From NCBI GenBank assembly GCA_029624735.1, contig JARSSM010000019.1, positions 244,630-308,629 of the forward strand: a stretch of DNA of 64,000 bases, written 5' to 3'. The notes beneath the pieces are model-generated. The model did no database searches, had not been told where the DNA came from, and worked only from the letters and a program-made list of their open reading frames with translations. The position numbers and the translations under genes were made by a program. Of the stretch, positions 47,975 to 56,682 are shown piece after piece (position 1 is the first letter of the stretch; each line of letters starts with the position of its first letter). Source of the stretch: Defluviicoccus sp. (GTDB lineage Bacteria > Pseudomonadota > Alphaproteobacteria > Rhodospirillales > Defluviicoccaceae).

Positions 47975-49201
47975 ATGGCAACGAAGGGCACAGGACGGCA
48001 GTGGAAAGAGACGGCGATCCTGGCATGGCGGGACTTCGTCCACGAATGGCGGGTTTCGCTTTGCCTCGTCTTTGCGCTGTCGGCGGTGCTGGCGCCGCTC
48101 CTGGTGCTGTTCGGCCTGCGCACCGGCATCGTCACTACCATGACCGAACGATTGCAGGCCGATCCGCGCAACCTTGAGCTCGTCATCCGCGGTAACCACC
48201 GCTTCGACCAGCGCTGGCTCGACACGCTCACCGCCCGCGCCGACGTCGGTTTCGCCGTGCCACGGACACGGACCCTTGCCGCAACCCTGACGCTGGAGGC
48301 CGACGGCCGCTTCCTGCACGACATCGATCTGATCCCGACGGCGGCGGGAGATCCGCTGTTGGCCGGCGCACCAACGCCCGCAGGCCTGCACGATGTGCTG
48401 GTGACACATACGGTCGGCGCCAAGCTGGGTGTCGGTCCCGGCAGCCGCGTCGATGGCCTGATCACCCGGCGCATCGACACTCGGGCCGAAGCCGTGCGGG
48501 TGCCGCTCACCGTGGTGGCTGTACTGCCGGAGACGGTGATCAGCGGCGACGCCGTGTTTGCCTCGACGGAGCTGTTGTTCGCGACCGAGGACTATCGCGA
48601 CGGCGCACGGGTGCCGGAGCTGGGCGCTGATACCGGGATCGGGGAACGGCCGCGCGAACGCCGCTTCGCCAACGTCCGCCTGTATGCACGTGGCCTCGGC
48701 GATGTCGCTCCACTCGCCCTGCAGCTACGCGGTGACGGCTTGGACGTCGTGACCCGTGCCAAGGAGATCGCGAGCGTGCAGGCGATCGGCCGCGTGCTCA
48801 CGCTCATCTTCGCCGTTCTTGCCGCGATTGCCGCCGGCGGCTACCTCCTGTCGCTCGCCGCCAGCGTCTGGGCCACTGTCGAGCGCAAGCGCAAGGAGAT
48901 CGCGCTGTTGCGCCTGATCGGCCTGCGCAGCGGCCCGCTGATCGGCTTTCCGGTCGTCCAGGCGCTGCTGGTCGCGATGGGAGGGATTATCGTCTCGGGC
49001 GCGCTTTACCTGATCGTGGCGACGGCGTTCAATCGGCTCTTTGCGGCGGAGTTGGCCGAACGTGAGTTCGTGTGCAGGCTGTTTGTCGGCGATGCGCTCG
49101 CGGCGGCGCTGTTGACTGTCGTGCTTGCCATCGCCGCGGCTGTTGTCGGAGGATACCGTGCGACGCGAATTGATCCGGCCGAGCGGTTACGCGAGCTCTA
49201 G
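47975..49201 (+). CDS. FtsX/MacB-type ABC permease
   Basis: A 408-residue permease. One N-terminal membrane helix (about 25-45), a periplasmic domain (about 50-265) and three C-terminal helices (about 280-305, 325-355, 375-398) form the type VII (FtsX-like) layout. ERKRKEIALLRLIGLRSGPLIGF is the typical coupling segment, and the end reads GYRATRIDPAERLREL. Such permeases use ATP in the cytoplasm to move periplasmic partners rather than pass a substrate through a channel. ATG 47975 is chosen for its CGGGA site. Confidence 0.9.
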   Translation: MATKGTGRQWKETAILAWRDFVHEWRVSLCLVFALSAVLAPLLVLFGLRTGIVTTMTERLQADPRNLELVIRGNHRFDQRWLDTLTARADVGFAVPRTRTLAATLTLEADGRFLHDIDLIPTAAGDPLLAGAPTPAGLHDVLVTHTVGAKLGVGPGSRVDGLITRRIDTRAEAVRVPLTVVAVLPETVISGDAVFASTELLFATEDYRDGARVPELGADTGIGERPRERRFANVRLYARGLGDVAPLALQLRGDGLDVVTRAKEIASVQAIGRVLTLIFAVLAAIAAGGYLLSLAASVWATVERKRKEIALLRLIGLRSGPLIGFPVVQALLVAMGGIIVSGALYLIVATAFNRLFAAELAEREFVCRLFVGDALAAALLTVVLAIAAAVVGGYRATRIDPAERLREL

Positions 49202-50807
49202 CCCCACGCGCGTTTTTGCCTGCGTGCTGACGCTTGCGCTGGCCCTTCAGGGCGGCGCTGCGGACGCAGCGGCATGGCCGGACGAACATGTCAATCCCAA
49301 GCCCGCCGAAGGGGATGTCATCCTGCCGATGCCGTGCGGTGGCGCCATGGCCTTCCGACCCGTCGCCATCCCGTCGGAAGGTCCGCTCAGCGATCGCACG
49401 ATCTATTTGGGCGCTACCGACAGCGGCCGTGGCGCGCTCGAAGGCTCCCACGCCGCACAGATCGCCGGCAGTTTTGCCGATGCCGGCGGCCAGCGCACCT
49501 ACCTCCTCGGCAAGTACGAGGTCAGCCGGCTGCAGTACCAGGCGCTTGCGCAGCCGTGCCCGAAGCCGGCGGACGACCTGCGCCTGCCGCAAGCCGAGAT
49601 CGGCTGGGCTGATGCGGTCGCCTTTGCCGATCGCTACAGCCTGTGGCTGCGCCAGAACGCGATCGCGGCGCTGCCCAAGGACGACGGCGAGCCGGGCTTC
49701 GTGCGCCTGCCAACCGAAGCGGAGTGGGAGTTCGCTGCCCGCGGCGGCATTCGGATGTCGGAATCGGAGTTCACCGACCGCGTGTTCCCGATGCCGGATG
49801 GGATCGGCAGCTACGTCTGGTTTGCAGGTCCGGAGTCCGCCAACGGCAAGGCGCAGCGGATCGGCCTCCTCAAGCCGAACCCGCTGGGGCTGCACGACGT
49901 GCTCGGCAATGTCGATGAGATCATGCTGGAGCCGTTCCGCCTCAACCGGCTCGATCGCCTGCACGGCCAAGCCGGCGGCTTCGTCGTTCGCGGCGGTAAC
50001 TATGCGACGGCGAAGAACGACATCCGCACCGCCTATCGCCAGGAAATCCCATTCTATCAAGGCAAGGAGACGCGGCGCGCCACGACAACCGGTTTTCGCG
50101 TTGCCGTCGTCGGCCGGGTGATCACCTCGCGCGCGCGGCTGCAGGCGATTGATGCCGCCTGGGCGGCGCTCGGGACGGCACCGGAGACGGCAGCGCCTTC
50201 AAAGCCGGCCACCCCCGAGCCGGCAGCATCCGCCAAGCCCGAACCTGCGAAGCCGTCACCGCTCGACGGGCCGCCGCGCGCCGATCCGCTCGATGAAATC
50301 GAAACGATCGCGCAAGCCGTCGACGATACCGCCGCCAAGCAGCGCCTGAAGCTCTTACAGGTGGCCGTGCGTGCCGGCTTCCAGGCCCGCGACGACCAGC
50401 GCGACCGCGCCGCCAAGGCTCGCCTCCGTCTCGGCACCTTTCTGTGCCAGAAGCTGAAGGATGACGCGCTACCGATCGACAAGCTCAGGGATGTGCATCG
50501 CGCCTGCGTGCAGGACCGCGGCGAACAGCACGAGCGCTGCCGTGGCCAGGCCGCCATGATCGAGGCTGAGGAGGCCAAGCTGTGGGAAAACCTGCGCTAC
50601 TATGCCGATACGCTCGTCACCCTGGTCGAGGACTACGATGATGCGGTGCTCGGCCGTCAGCTTGGCATTTTGAAGAGTGAATTGGGCGCACGGGGCTTGC
50701 AAGGGTTGCTTCCCGTTACCGATCTTTACTATCGGCATGCGCTCGCATTCCGGCGCACGAAGTCGATCGAGCGTCAGGCTTGGCTGGCCGAGTGTAAGGC
50801 CGGCTAG
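49158..50807 (+). CDS. exported SUMF1/FGE-fold protein
   Basis: A 549-residue protein. An N-terminal signal region (about 15-38) precedes a formylglycine-generating-enzyme-like (SUMF1) domain (about 70-320). Visible motifs are KYEVSRLQYQAL, VRLPTEAEWEFAARGG, GLHDVLGNVDEIM, GFVVRGGNYATAKNDIRTAYRQ and ATTTGFRVAV. The cysteines used by true FGE are not evident, so it is probably a binding or structural member. A Pro/Ala linker and a helical Cys-containing tail (about 385-549) follow. The GTG at 49158 after GGAGGA is preferred; it overlaps the permease by 44 bases. The TAG stop is the CTAG at the border of the first 117-bp repeat. Confidence 0.83.
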   Translation: MRRELIRPSGYASSSPTRVFACVLTLALALQGGAADAAAWPDEHVNPKPAEGDVILPMPCGGAMAFRPVAIPSEGPLSDRTIYLGATDSGRGALEGSHAAQIAGSFADAGGQRTYLLGKYEVSRLQYQALAQPCPKPADDLRLPQAEIGWADAVAFADRYSLWLRQNAIAALPKDDGEPGFVRLPTEAEWEFAARGGIRMSESEFTDRVFPMPDGIGSYVWFAGPESANGKAQRIGLLKPNPLGLHDVLGNVDEIMLEPFRLNRLDRLHGQAGGFVVRGGNYATAKNDIRTAYRQEIPFYQGKETRRATTTGFRVAVVGRVITSRARLQAIDAAWAALGTAPETAAPSKPATPEPAASAKPEPAKPSPLDGPPRADPLDEIETIAQAVDDTAAKQRLKLLQVAVRAGFQARDDQRDRAAKARLRLGTFLCQKLKDDALPIDKLRDVHRACVQDRGEQHERCRGQAAMIEAEEAKLWENLRYYADTLVTLVEDYDDAVLGRQLGILKSELGARGLQGLLPVTDLYYRHALAFRRTKSIERQAWLAECKAG

Positions 50808-50923
50808 TGCAGCGACCCAATCGGGCGATTCACGTCCGAGCAAGGTTGTCGCTGCACAAAATATCGAATCGCCTGCACTTTCGGCACAAACAGGATGTAC
50901 GCTCTGTTTGTGCCAGTGCACTC
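50807..50923 (+). repeat. 117-bp palindromic element, copy 1
   Basis: Copy 1 of a 117-bp repeat. Stem 1 is GTGCAGCGAC (50807-50816) with GTCGCTGCAC (50848-50857). Stem 2 is GGCACAAACAG (50883-50893) with CTGTTTGTGCC (50904-50914), perfect over 11 bp with a 10-base loop. The left border is CTAG (50804-50807), which supplies the stop codon of the SUMF1-fold gene. The right border is CTCG (50921-50924). It differs from copy 2 at seven positions. Confidence 0.9.
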
Positions 50924-51040
50924 GTGCAGCGACCCAATCGGGCGATTCACGCCCGAGCAAGGTTGTCGCTGCACAACAGTTTGAATCGCGTGCACTTTCG
51001 GCACAAACAGGATGTACGCTCTGTTTGTGCCAGTGCACTA
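50924..51040 (+). repeat. 117-bp palindromic element, copy 2 (tandem with copy 1)
   Basis: Directly follows copy 1 with no spacer. Both stems are perfect, and the inner CGGGC/GCCCG stem inside stem 1 is also perfect here. The right border is CTAG (51038-51041). It is 116/117 identical to copy 4 at the far end of the window, differing only in the loop of stem 2. Confidence 0.92.
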
Positions 51041-51083
51041 GGGATTGCGTGCCGGGGAGTAGACCCTGGGAACAGGAACGACG

Positions 51084-51803
51084 ATGCTGATCAAGAGAGC
51101 TGCGATGCGGGCCGGTGTGGCCGGGCTCGCGCTCAGCGTGGGTCTGGCCGGCTGCGCGACGACACCGCAGCACCTGGAGCGGCCGCTGACCCCGGCCGAG
51201 CAGCGGGTGCGCGACCAGGCGAACGATTTCAACCGAACCGTGGGCGAGGGCGCGGTTTTGGGCGCGCTGTTGGGTGCGGCGATCGGTGCTGCCGCGGGTG
51301 GCGGCAAGTGGCAGAACGTGGTGGCCGGCGCCGGCGCCGGCGCTGTCGCCGGGGGTGCCGGCGGCTACTACTACGCCAACAAGAAGGAGCGCTACTTCAA
51401 CGAGGAAGAGCGGCTGGACGCCATCCTCGCCGACATGCGCGCCGACAATCAGAAGCTCGAAACCCTCACCGCCGATGCGCGCACCATGATGACCGCTGAC
51501 AATGCGGCGATCGATCAGGCCGAGCAGGACTTGGCCGCCAGACGCATTTCCGTCGCCCAGGCGCGTCGGCGTTTGGCTGCCGTCGACGACAACCGCGCGG
51601 TCCTCGAAAAGACCATTGCCGGTCTGAAGGAGCGCCGCGACGAATGGCGGCGGACGGCGGATGAGGCGCGCAAGGATGCCGGCGCCAGCACGAAAGTGGC
51701 GGAGATGGAGCGCGAGATCAGCACGCTCGAAACGCAAGTGAGCCGGCTGCAGCGCGAGCTTGACCAGCTGACGACGCGCAGGCGCGCCTCGGTGGTTGGC
51801 TGA
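51084..51803 (+). CDS. lipoprotein with glycine zipper and coiled coil
   Basis: A 239-residue lipoprotein. The signal ends in LSVGLAGC with Cys24. A glycine-zipper membrane-like segment (about 52-98, GAVLGALLGAAIGAAAGGG and AGAGAGAVAGGAGGYYYA) is followed by a long helical coiled coil (about 105-235). This layout suits an outer-membrane-anchored structural protein. It follows the repeat pair after the srf-type cluster and may belong to that cluster; a repeat-mediated hairpin lies between. AGGAAC precedes the ATG. Confidence 0.8.
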   Translation: MLIKRAAMRAGVAGLALSVGLAGCATTPQHLERPLTPAEQRVRDQANDFNRTVGEGAVLGALLGAAIGAAAGGGKWQNVVAGAGAGAVAGGAGGYYYANKKERYFNEEERLDAILADMRADNQKLETLTADARTMMTADNAAIDQAEQDLAARRISVAQARRRLAAVDDNRAVLEKTIAGLKERRDEWRRTADEARKDAGASTKVAEMEREISTLETQVSRLQRELDQLTTRRRASVVG

Positions 51804-51808
51804 GGCTC

Positions 51809-51925
51809 GTGCAGCGACCCAATCGGGCGATTCACGACCGAGCAAGGTTGTCGCTGCACAACATAGTGAATCGCGTGCACTTGCGGCACATACAGGATGT
51901 CGGCTCTGTTTGGGCCAGTGCACTA
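51809..51925 (+). repeat. 117-bp palindromic element, copy 3
   Basis: Same length and orientation as copies 1 and 2, with nine differences from copy 2. Stem 1 is intact, but stem 2 has two mismatches (GGCACATACAG against CTGTTTGGGCC). The left border is CTCG (51806-51809) and the right border is CTAG (51923-51926). It lies between the two lipoprotein genes. It is probably an older copy. Confidence 0.9.
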
Positions 51926-51943
51926 GGGGAAGGGGCAATCTCG

Positions 51944-52450
51944 ATGCATAAGAACACTGCGATCGCTTTTTCGCTGCTCACCGTACTTGCCGTCAGCGGC
52001 TGCGCCGGTGCCGGCGGGGACTGCGATCCCGCCCGTGGCGGGTTGTTCGGCGGCATCAGCTGCGACGCCTCGGGCGGCTATGACCGCCGCATCGCCGCGC
52101 GTCAGGACGAGCAGGCGGCACTAGCAAAGCGCAATGCCGAGTTGACGCAGGAACGCGACGCGATCGAGACTGAGCGGCGCGAGGTTGCGCGCACACTGGA
52201 AGCGAAGCAGGCCGAGCGGGCGAAAGCCGAGAAACAGCTGGCGGACGTCCGACGCAAGCTTGGCGCCGGCCAGCAGCGCAACCGCACCCTGCAGGGTGAG
52301 GCGAAAAAGCTCGAGGCCGACATCCGCCAGAATGAGGCCGACGTGGCGCGGCTAAAGAAAACGGATGATACCAAAGCCACGCGGCTGGCCGAACTCAAGC
52401 GCGAGGAGGAGCGGCTTGCCAAGGAATATGACGCCTACACCGGCCGCTGA
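51944..52450 (+). CDS. small coiled-coil lipoprotein
   Basis: A 168-residue lipoprotein. The signal ends LAVSGC with Cys21. A short Gly/Cys-rich part (GAGGDCDPARGGLFGGISCDASGG) is followed by an uninterrupted Glu/Arg/Lys/Ala coiled coil from about residue 48 to the end. It resembles the preceding lipoprotein in plan (lipid anchor, glycine part, coiled coil) without being the same sequence. The start at ATG 51944 follows AAGGGG; the open frame upstream is the repeat. Confidence 0.75.
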   Translation: MHKNTAIAFSLLTVLAVSGCAGAGGDCDPARGGLFGGISCDASGGYDRRIAARQDEQAALAKRNAELTQERDAIETERREVARTLEAKQAERAKAEKQLADVRRKLGAGQQRNRTLQGEAKKLEADIRQNEADVARLKKTDDTKATRLAELKREEERLAKEYDAYTGR

Positions 52451-52479
52451 ACCCGTTGCCGGCTTCGTCTAACCGCCCA

Positions 52480-53460
52480 TCAGCGACCAAGCGGCTGCGG
52501 ATCTGTCCGCTCGGCATAGGTGCCGTCCTCGCTGCCGCAGAAGATGAGCTTGTCACGGCCGCTGTCGTAGGCCCAGGCATCACGGTTGGCGCGGCAGTGG
52601 GCACGCAGTTGGTCGGGCCGCTTTACGCTGTCGAGCTCGCGGCCGAACAGCCGGTCGATGCGGTAGCTGAGGTCGTCGACAAGCGCCGACCATGCGCTTT
52701 CCGTGGCTTGTTCCGGCTCAGCCGGCGGCGGCGGAAGCGTCCGCAACGCGGTCTCGTCCTGGCGCAGGCGTGCCAGCAACGCTGCCGAGACGACGCCATC
52801 GGCGGGTAACGTGTTGGCCGCCTGATACGCAAGGATGGCGGACTGTGTCCGCGGTCCGGCGATGCCATCTGGCGCACCAGCGTCGTAGCCGAGCCGTGCC
52901 AGCAGCGCCTGGGCTTCCCGCACCTCCGCCGACGGGCGTATTAGGGGCGGGCTTGTATTTGCGGCCGGGCCTGCTGGCGCGAACGGCTGCTTCAACTGCG
53001 GACTTCTTGCGCCAACCGCCGTGGGTGGCGGCACGGAAGCCGGATCGGCGGCAGGTTCGAGCGGTCCCGCCATTAGCACCTCCTGAGCCGCATCCGGTGC
53101 GCGCGGCGCTTGCGTGCCATCTGCCGGAGCCTTCGCCGAATCCGAAGCGGCGAGCGCGGCTTCGCTTTTTGCGCGCCGGCGCGGTGCTGGACCTTCGCGC
53201 GTGCTTGCAGCCGTTTCGATGGGCGGGCTTGCGATCGCCAACCCCGCTTCTGGCAGGCTTGATTTCCGTTTCCCCGGTTCAGCCGCGGCCGGCTCAGCTT
53301 GAACGGTCGCTTGCGGCTGCAGTACGGTGCGACTTTCCAGAACGACGTAGCCAAGCTTTGCCGCGGCAGGAGGCGGTTCGGGCGCTTGATCCGTTGTGAA
53401 ACGCGCGACGAGGCCGACCAGGATCAGCGCAACGGCAAGGACAAACACGGCGTTACGCAT
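52480..53460 (-). CDS. peptidoglycan-binding-domain membrane protein
   Basis: A 326-residue protein. One N-terminal membrane helix (about 4-22) and a long Pro/Ala-rich linker (about 25-170) lead to a PG_binding_1 domain (about 178-235, VREAQALLARLGYDAGAPDGIAGPRTQSAILAYQ). The C-terminal part (about 250-326) has two cysteines. It probably spans to, and binds, the cell wall. Convergent with the small lipoprotein gene (30 bp apart). The ribosome site is poor. Confidence 0.8.
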   Translation of the reverse strand: MRNAVFVLAVALILVGLVARFTTDQAPEPPPAAAKLGYVVLESRTVLQPQATVQAEPAAAEPGKRKSSLPEAGLAIASPPIETAASTREGPAPRRRAKSEAALAASDSAKAPADGTQAPRAPDAAQEVLMAGPLEPAADPASVPPPTAVGARSPQLKQPFAPAGPAANTSPPLIRPSAEVREAQALLARLGYDAGAPDGIAGPRTQSAILAYQAANTLPADGVVSAALLARLRQDETALRTLPPPPAEPEQATESAWSALVDDLSYRIDRLFGRELDSVKRPDQLRAHCRANRDAWAYDSGRDKLIFCGSEDGTYAERTDPQPLGR

Positions 53461-53724
53461 CGGCGTAATCTATTTTGTAATAAGACCCATCGATAGAATA
53501 CACTGTCACCGCGCATACCGATCAAGTCAACGCCAAAAACGCGTCCTCTCGTCTTTCGCAGCCGGTGCTGCACACTGTGTTGCCGCCAGTCCCCGCAAGA
53601 AGATGCAGCGCATCGGTTGCGATTGTGACGAATGGTCGTGCCAGTATTTGCGGAAGCACGCACACCGTTCAGCTAATACCCTGAAGAAGGAATGTAGCTG
53701 GGCCGAGGAAGGTTCGGGCTCCGC

Positions 53725-54765
53725 CTACGGGGCTATCAGATCGGATAGCCGCCGCTCAAGCGTTGCGACTTTCCAGGTCGGCACGCGGTAGATCCAGCCG
53801 TGCGTGCGCTCGTTGATGTGCTCCGCAGCCGTGGTCGCGGCAGTGGAATCGGTGCCGCTGCCCGGTTCCGGTGCGATAGCGGCTGTGAGCCGCACCCAGC
53901 GCTCTTCGTCGCGCGCCTCGACTTCGAGGGTGACGGCCAGGCCGTCACGGGTAACGAAGCGGGCGCTGGTCGCTTCGCCGGCAGCAAATGGTGTCTCGGC
54001 GGCGCTGCGCAGATCGTCGAGCGTGAGGCCGGACAGCGTCCGCGCCATCGCGCCAAGCTCGTCGGCGCTCTTCAGCTGCGCGCCTGCCGGCAGCTCCTTG
54101 ATCCGCCATTCCGCCTCGGCCGCCGGATCGGGAACAAGGGTTAGTGTCTCGCCCCCCGGGTGCGTGAGGGTGATGCTGGCCAGACTCTCGGCCGCAATGT
54201 CGGTGAGCGTGCGGTCGACCCATTCGCGCGCCTCGGTGCCAGCATCCACGCTGCCGCGAACCGCCCACGCCCGCTCCTCGCCCGGCAGCCGCACGTAAAG
54301 CGCGCCCTCGCCGCCGATGCCGAACGCGGGCTTGCCGACGATCAGCGCCGCCAATACCTCGTCGTTTGCGTTCAGGAGCCGCAGCTCGCGCGACTTGGCG
54401 CCGGAACCGGCGGGATCTTCGACGCCCAAACGCGGGTAGCGATCGGCGCGGGTGGTTTTCGGCTCCACCTTCTCCAGGGCTGCCAGCCGCATCACCTTTT
54501 CGCGCACGGTCTCGAACGGGACCGGGTAGTGGCCACGCTCCTTCAAGCCCCAGCCGCCCTCGGTCAGTTCGGCGGTCAGCGTGCCAGCCGCACTGACCAC
54601 CTGAATGGCCGACAATCCGTCAAGACGCTCCAGCAGGTTCGGCAGCATCGGCTCACCGCTGCCGGCGACCGACTCCGGTCGATCCTGGCGGACGACGGCC
54701 GCGATGGCGGCGGCGAGCATCGCGAGTGAGACCACGCACAGGATGAGAAACGATCGTACCGCCAT
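53725..54765 (-). CDS. DUF4340 family protein
   Basis: A 346-residue protein. An N-terminal membrane helix (about 5-25) is followed by a DUF4340-type periplasmic region with repeats of beta-rich segments (LTEGGWGLKERGHYPVPFETVREKVMRLAALEKVEPKT and VRLPGEERAWAVRG). DUF4340 genes commonly follow GldG-like genes. It is the last gene of a four-gene minus-strand group with the Gld-type ABC genes and likely forms part of the same complex. The function is unknown. Confidence 0.8.
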   Translation of the reverse strand: MAVRSFLILCVVSLAMLAAAIAAVVRQDRPESVAGSGEPMLPNLLERLDGLSAIQVVSAAGTLTAELTEGGWGLKERGHYPVPFETVREKVMRLAALEKVEPKTTRADRYPRLGVEDPAGSGAKSRELRLLNANDEVLAALIVGKPAFGIGGEGALYVRLPGEERAWAVRGSVDAGTEAREWVDRTLTDIAAESLASITLTHPGGETLTLVPDPAAEAEWRIKELPAGAQLKSADELGAMARTLSGLTLDDLRSAAETPFAAGEATSARFVTRDGLAVTLEVEARDEERWVRLTAAIAPEPGSGTDSTAATTAAEHINERTHGWIYRVPTWKVATLERRLSDLIAP

Positions 54766-54789
54766 CCGTCGCTCCCTCTCTTGCCCGCG

Positions 54790-56673
54790 TCAGGAGATGC
54801 CGCCCGGCTGCCGCCCACGCTGGCGGCGGGCCCGGCGCAGGGCCGCCACGACGACGGCGGCGAGGCATACGAAGGCTGGCACGACAGCGATGTTGGCAGC
54901 CTTGATGGTCGACTCAAGACCTTCGATATCGCTTCGGAGCGCATGCTGGACGTTTCGCAGCTCGCGGCGGACGGTAAGGATCTCGCCGCGGAAGCGGTCG
55001 ATCGCGGCCTTGTCGTCAGCCGTCAGCAGAAACTCGCCACTGCCCCGCTCGCCCCCCCGGTTCAAGCTCTTGAGCTTGCCCTGCAGCTCGCTCAAGCGTG
55101 CCTGCAGTTGCTCCTCCTTGGCGCGGTACTGCAGTTCGGCATCGCGGCGGAACGCCTCGATCAGGGTGAACGGGCGGTAGGACGTACCGCGTCCGCGCAG
55201 GCCGATCAGGGCCTCGCTGCCGCTCAAGTTTTCCAGCGCGTTGGCGATGAAGTCAGCGTTGTTGGCAGACGGCACCAGCACCTGCTCGCCGAAGAACTCG
55301 CCGGCCGATACCCAGAACCGATCGTAAAGCATATCGATGTCGGCAATGACGATGACATCGATCGGCTTTGCCAGTTGTCCGGCTGCGCTCGCATCAGGAA
55401 CTGTTCCGTCCGCTGCCGGCGCCGGCGCGAGCCCGCCGGTGAGCCGCGCCGCGAGCGTGAGCGGTTTTCCGGAGGGAACGAAGGCGCGCAGGAGGCGGGC
55501 GACATCGGGCATGAAGCGCACGTCCGCGAGATCGATCGCCATCGAGCGCGGCCCGGTCGTGAGCACGGGCGTGAAGCTGGTCTTTGCCCCCTCGACCGGC
55601 TCCAGGATGCCGGCGGTCGCAAGGTTGAGCCGCTCGACATTGGCGAAAATCGGATCCTCCCGATCGAAGCCCTGGGTGCCCAATGTCAACCAGGCAACGT
55701 AATCGCCGAGGACGGCACCGCGGGATCCCGTACTGACCCGCCGTGCGGCATCGAGATCGCCCGCCACCTTGTCGGGCACCATCTTCACGCCCCACCCGGC
55801 GAGGATCTGTGTCGCCAGCGCACCAGCCTCGGCCTCGGGCGGAGGCGCTCCTTGCGCGGACTCGACCAGGGGATCGAGGAACACCATCGCCCGACCGCCG
55901 CCGCGAACGAAGGCGTCGATCGCCTTCAGCGCGTCTTCGCCCAGCTGTTGCGGCGCGATCACCATCAGCACGTCGATGCCTTCAGGCACCGCCGCGAGAT
56001 CGCCATCAAGCCGCTCAATCTCGAAGAAGTCGTTGAGCTGGCCGAGGATCAACGGCTCACCGGCGTTGGCTGAGAGACCGGTCGGAGCACTCGCCAAGGC
56101 CGCGCTGCCGATCAGGCCGAGCTTCGGCAGGTTCGGTTTGACCAGCGTGTAAAGGAGCTTGGTGAGGTCGTACTCGAGGAACGGTTCGCGCTCGAGATTG
56201 AAAAACGGGATCGTAGCGCGGCCATCGGTCGTGTTCGCCGCCGCGAGCCCAAAGTAGCCGAGGTCGCCTGCGGCGGTAACCGGAACCCCTTGGATGCCGT
56301 CGGCAACGGCGCGGTCCTCCGCATCCGAGAAGGGCTCAGGGTCAAGCAGCTGCAAGCTGACACGGCCGCCGGCGAGGCCGGCGTACCGCTGCAGGAGTTC
56401 CCGCACACGCGCGTAGTGGGCCGCGTACCGGGGCGCGGCTTCGGCCAGGTTGCGGGAGAAGTAGAGGCGCAGGCTGATCGGCTCGTCGATCGCGGCGAGC
56501 GTCCGTTTCGTTCCTTCCGAGACGGTGTAAAGGCGTCCCTCGGTCAGGTCGAGCTGATGGCCGCGCAGGGCCACATCCGCAAACAGGTTGACCGCTAGAA
56601 ACAAGACGGCGCCGACAGCAAGGCCGGCGAGACCGAGGCGGGAGCCTTCCAGGCGCTTCAGCAGCCCCGTCAT
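54790..56673 (-). CDS. GldG-family ABC-type transport protein
   Basis: A 627-residue protein. A membrane helix near the N-terminus (about 15-35) is followed by a GldG-type domain (about 45-330: LTEGRLYTVSEGTKRTLAAIDEPISLRLYFSRNL, RGGGRAMVFLDPLVE) and a second conserved part (about 400-520). A coiled coil (about 540-600) and a final membrane helix (about 598-618) close it. In Bacteroidetes GldG partners GldA and GldF. In proteobacteria such proteins form an ABC system of unknown substrate. Confidence 0.85.
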   Translation of the reverse strand: MTGLLKRLEGSRLGLAGLAVGAVLFLAVNLFADVALRGHQLDLTEGRLYTVSEGTKRTLAAIDEPISLRLYFSRNLAEAAPRYAAHYARVRELLQRYAGLAGGRVSLQLLDPEPFSDAEDRAVADGIQGVPVTAAGDLGYFGLAAANTTDGRATIPFFNLEREPFLEYDLTKLLYTLVKPNLPKLGLIGSAALASAPTGLSANAGEPLILGQLNDFFEIERLDGDLAAVPEGIDVLMVIAPQQLGEDALKAIDAFVRGGGRAMVFLDPLVESAQGAPPPEAEAGALATQILAGWGVKMVPDKVAGDLDAARRVSTGSRGAVLGDYVAWLTLGTQGFDREDPIFANVERLNLATAGILEPVEGAKTSFTPVLTTGPRSMAIDLADVRFMPDVARLLRAFVPSGKPLTLAARLTGGLAPAPAADGTVPDASAAGQLAKPIDVIVIADIDMLYDRFWVSAGEFFGEQVLVPSANNADFIANALENLSGSEALIGLRGRGTSYRPFTLIEAFRRDAELQYRAKEEQLQARLSELQGKLKSLNRGGERGSGEFLLTADDKAAIDRFRGEILTVRRELRNVQHALRSDIEGLESTIKAANIAVVPAFVCLAAVVVAALRRARRQRGRQPGGIS

Positions 56674-56682
56674 TGCCGCCCC

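Noticed and set aside
49158..50807. Sulfatase-activating formylglycine-generating enzyme
   Set aside because: The SUMF1 fold is visible, but the catalytic cysteines are not, and there is no sulfatase gene nearby.
50804..51004. Short open frames within the 117-bp repeats
   Set aside because: They only translate the repeat itself and have no independent ribosome site or conservation.
50807..51040. CRISPR array or integron attC sites
   Set aside because: There are no spacers between the tandem copies, the repeats are 117 bp, and no attC core sites or integrase or cas genes are present.
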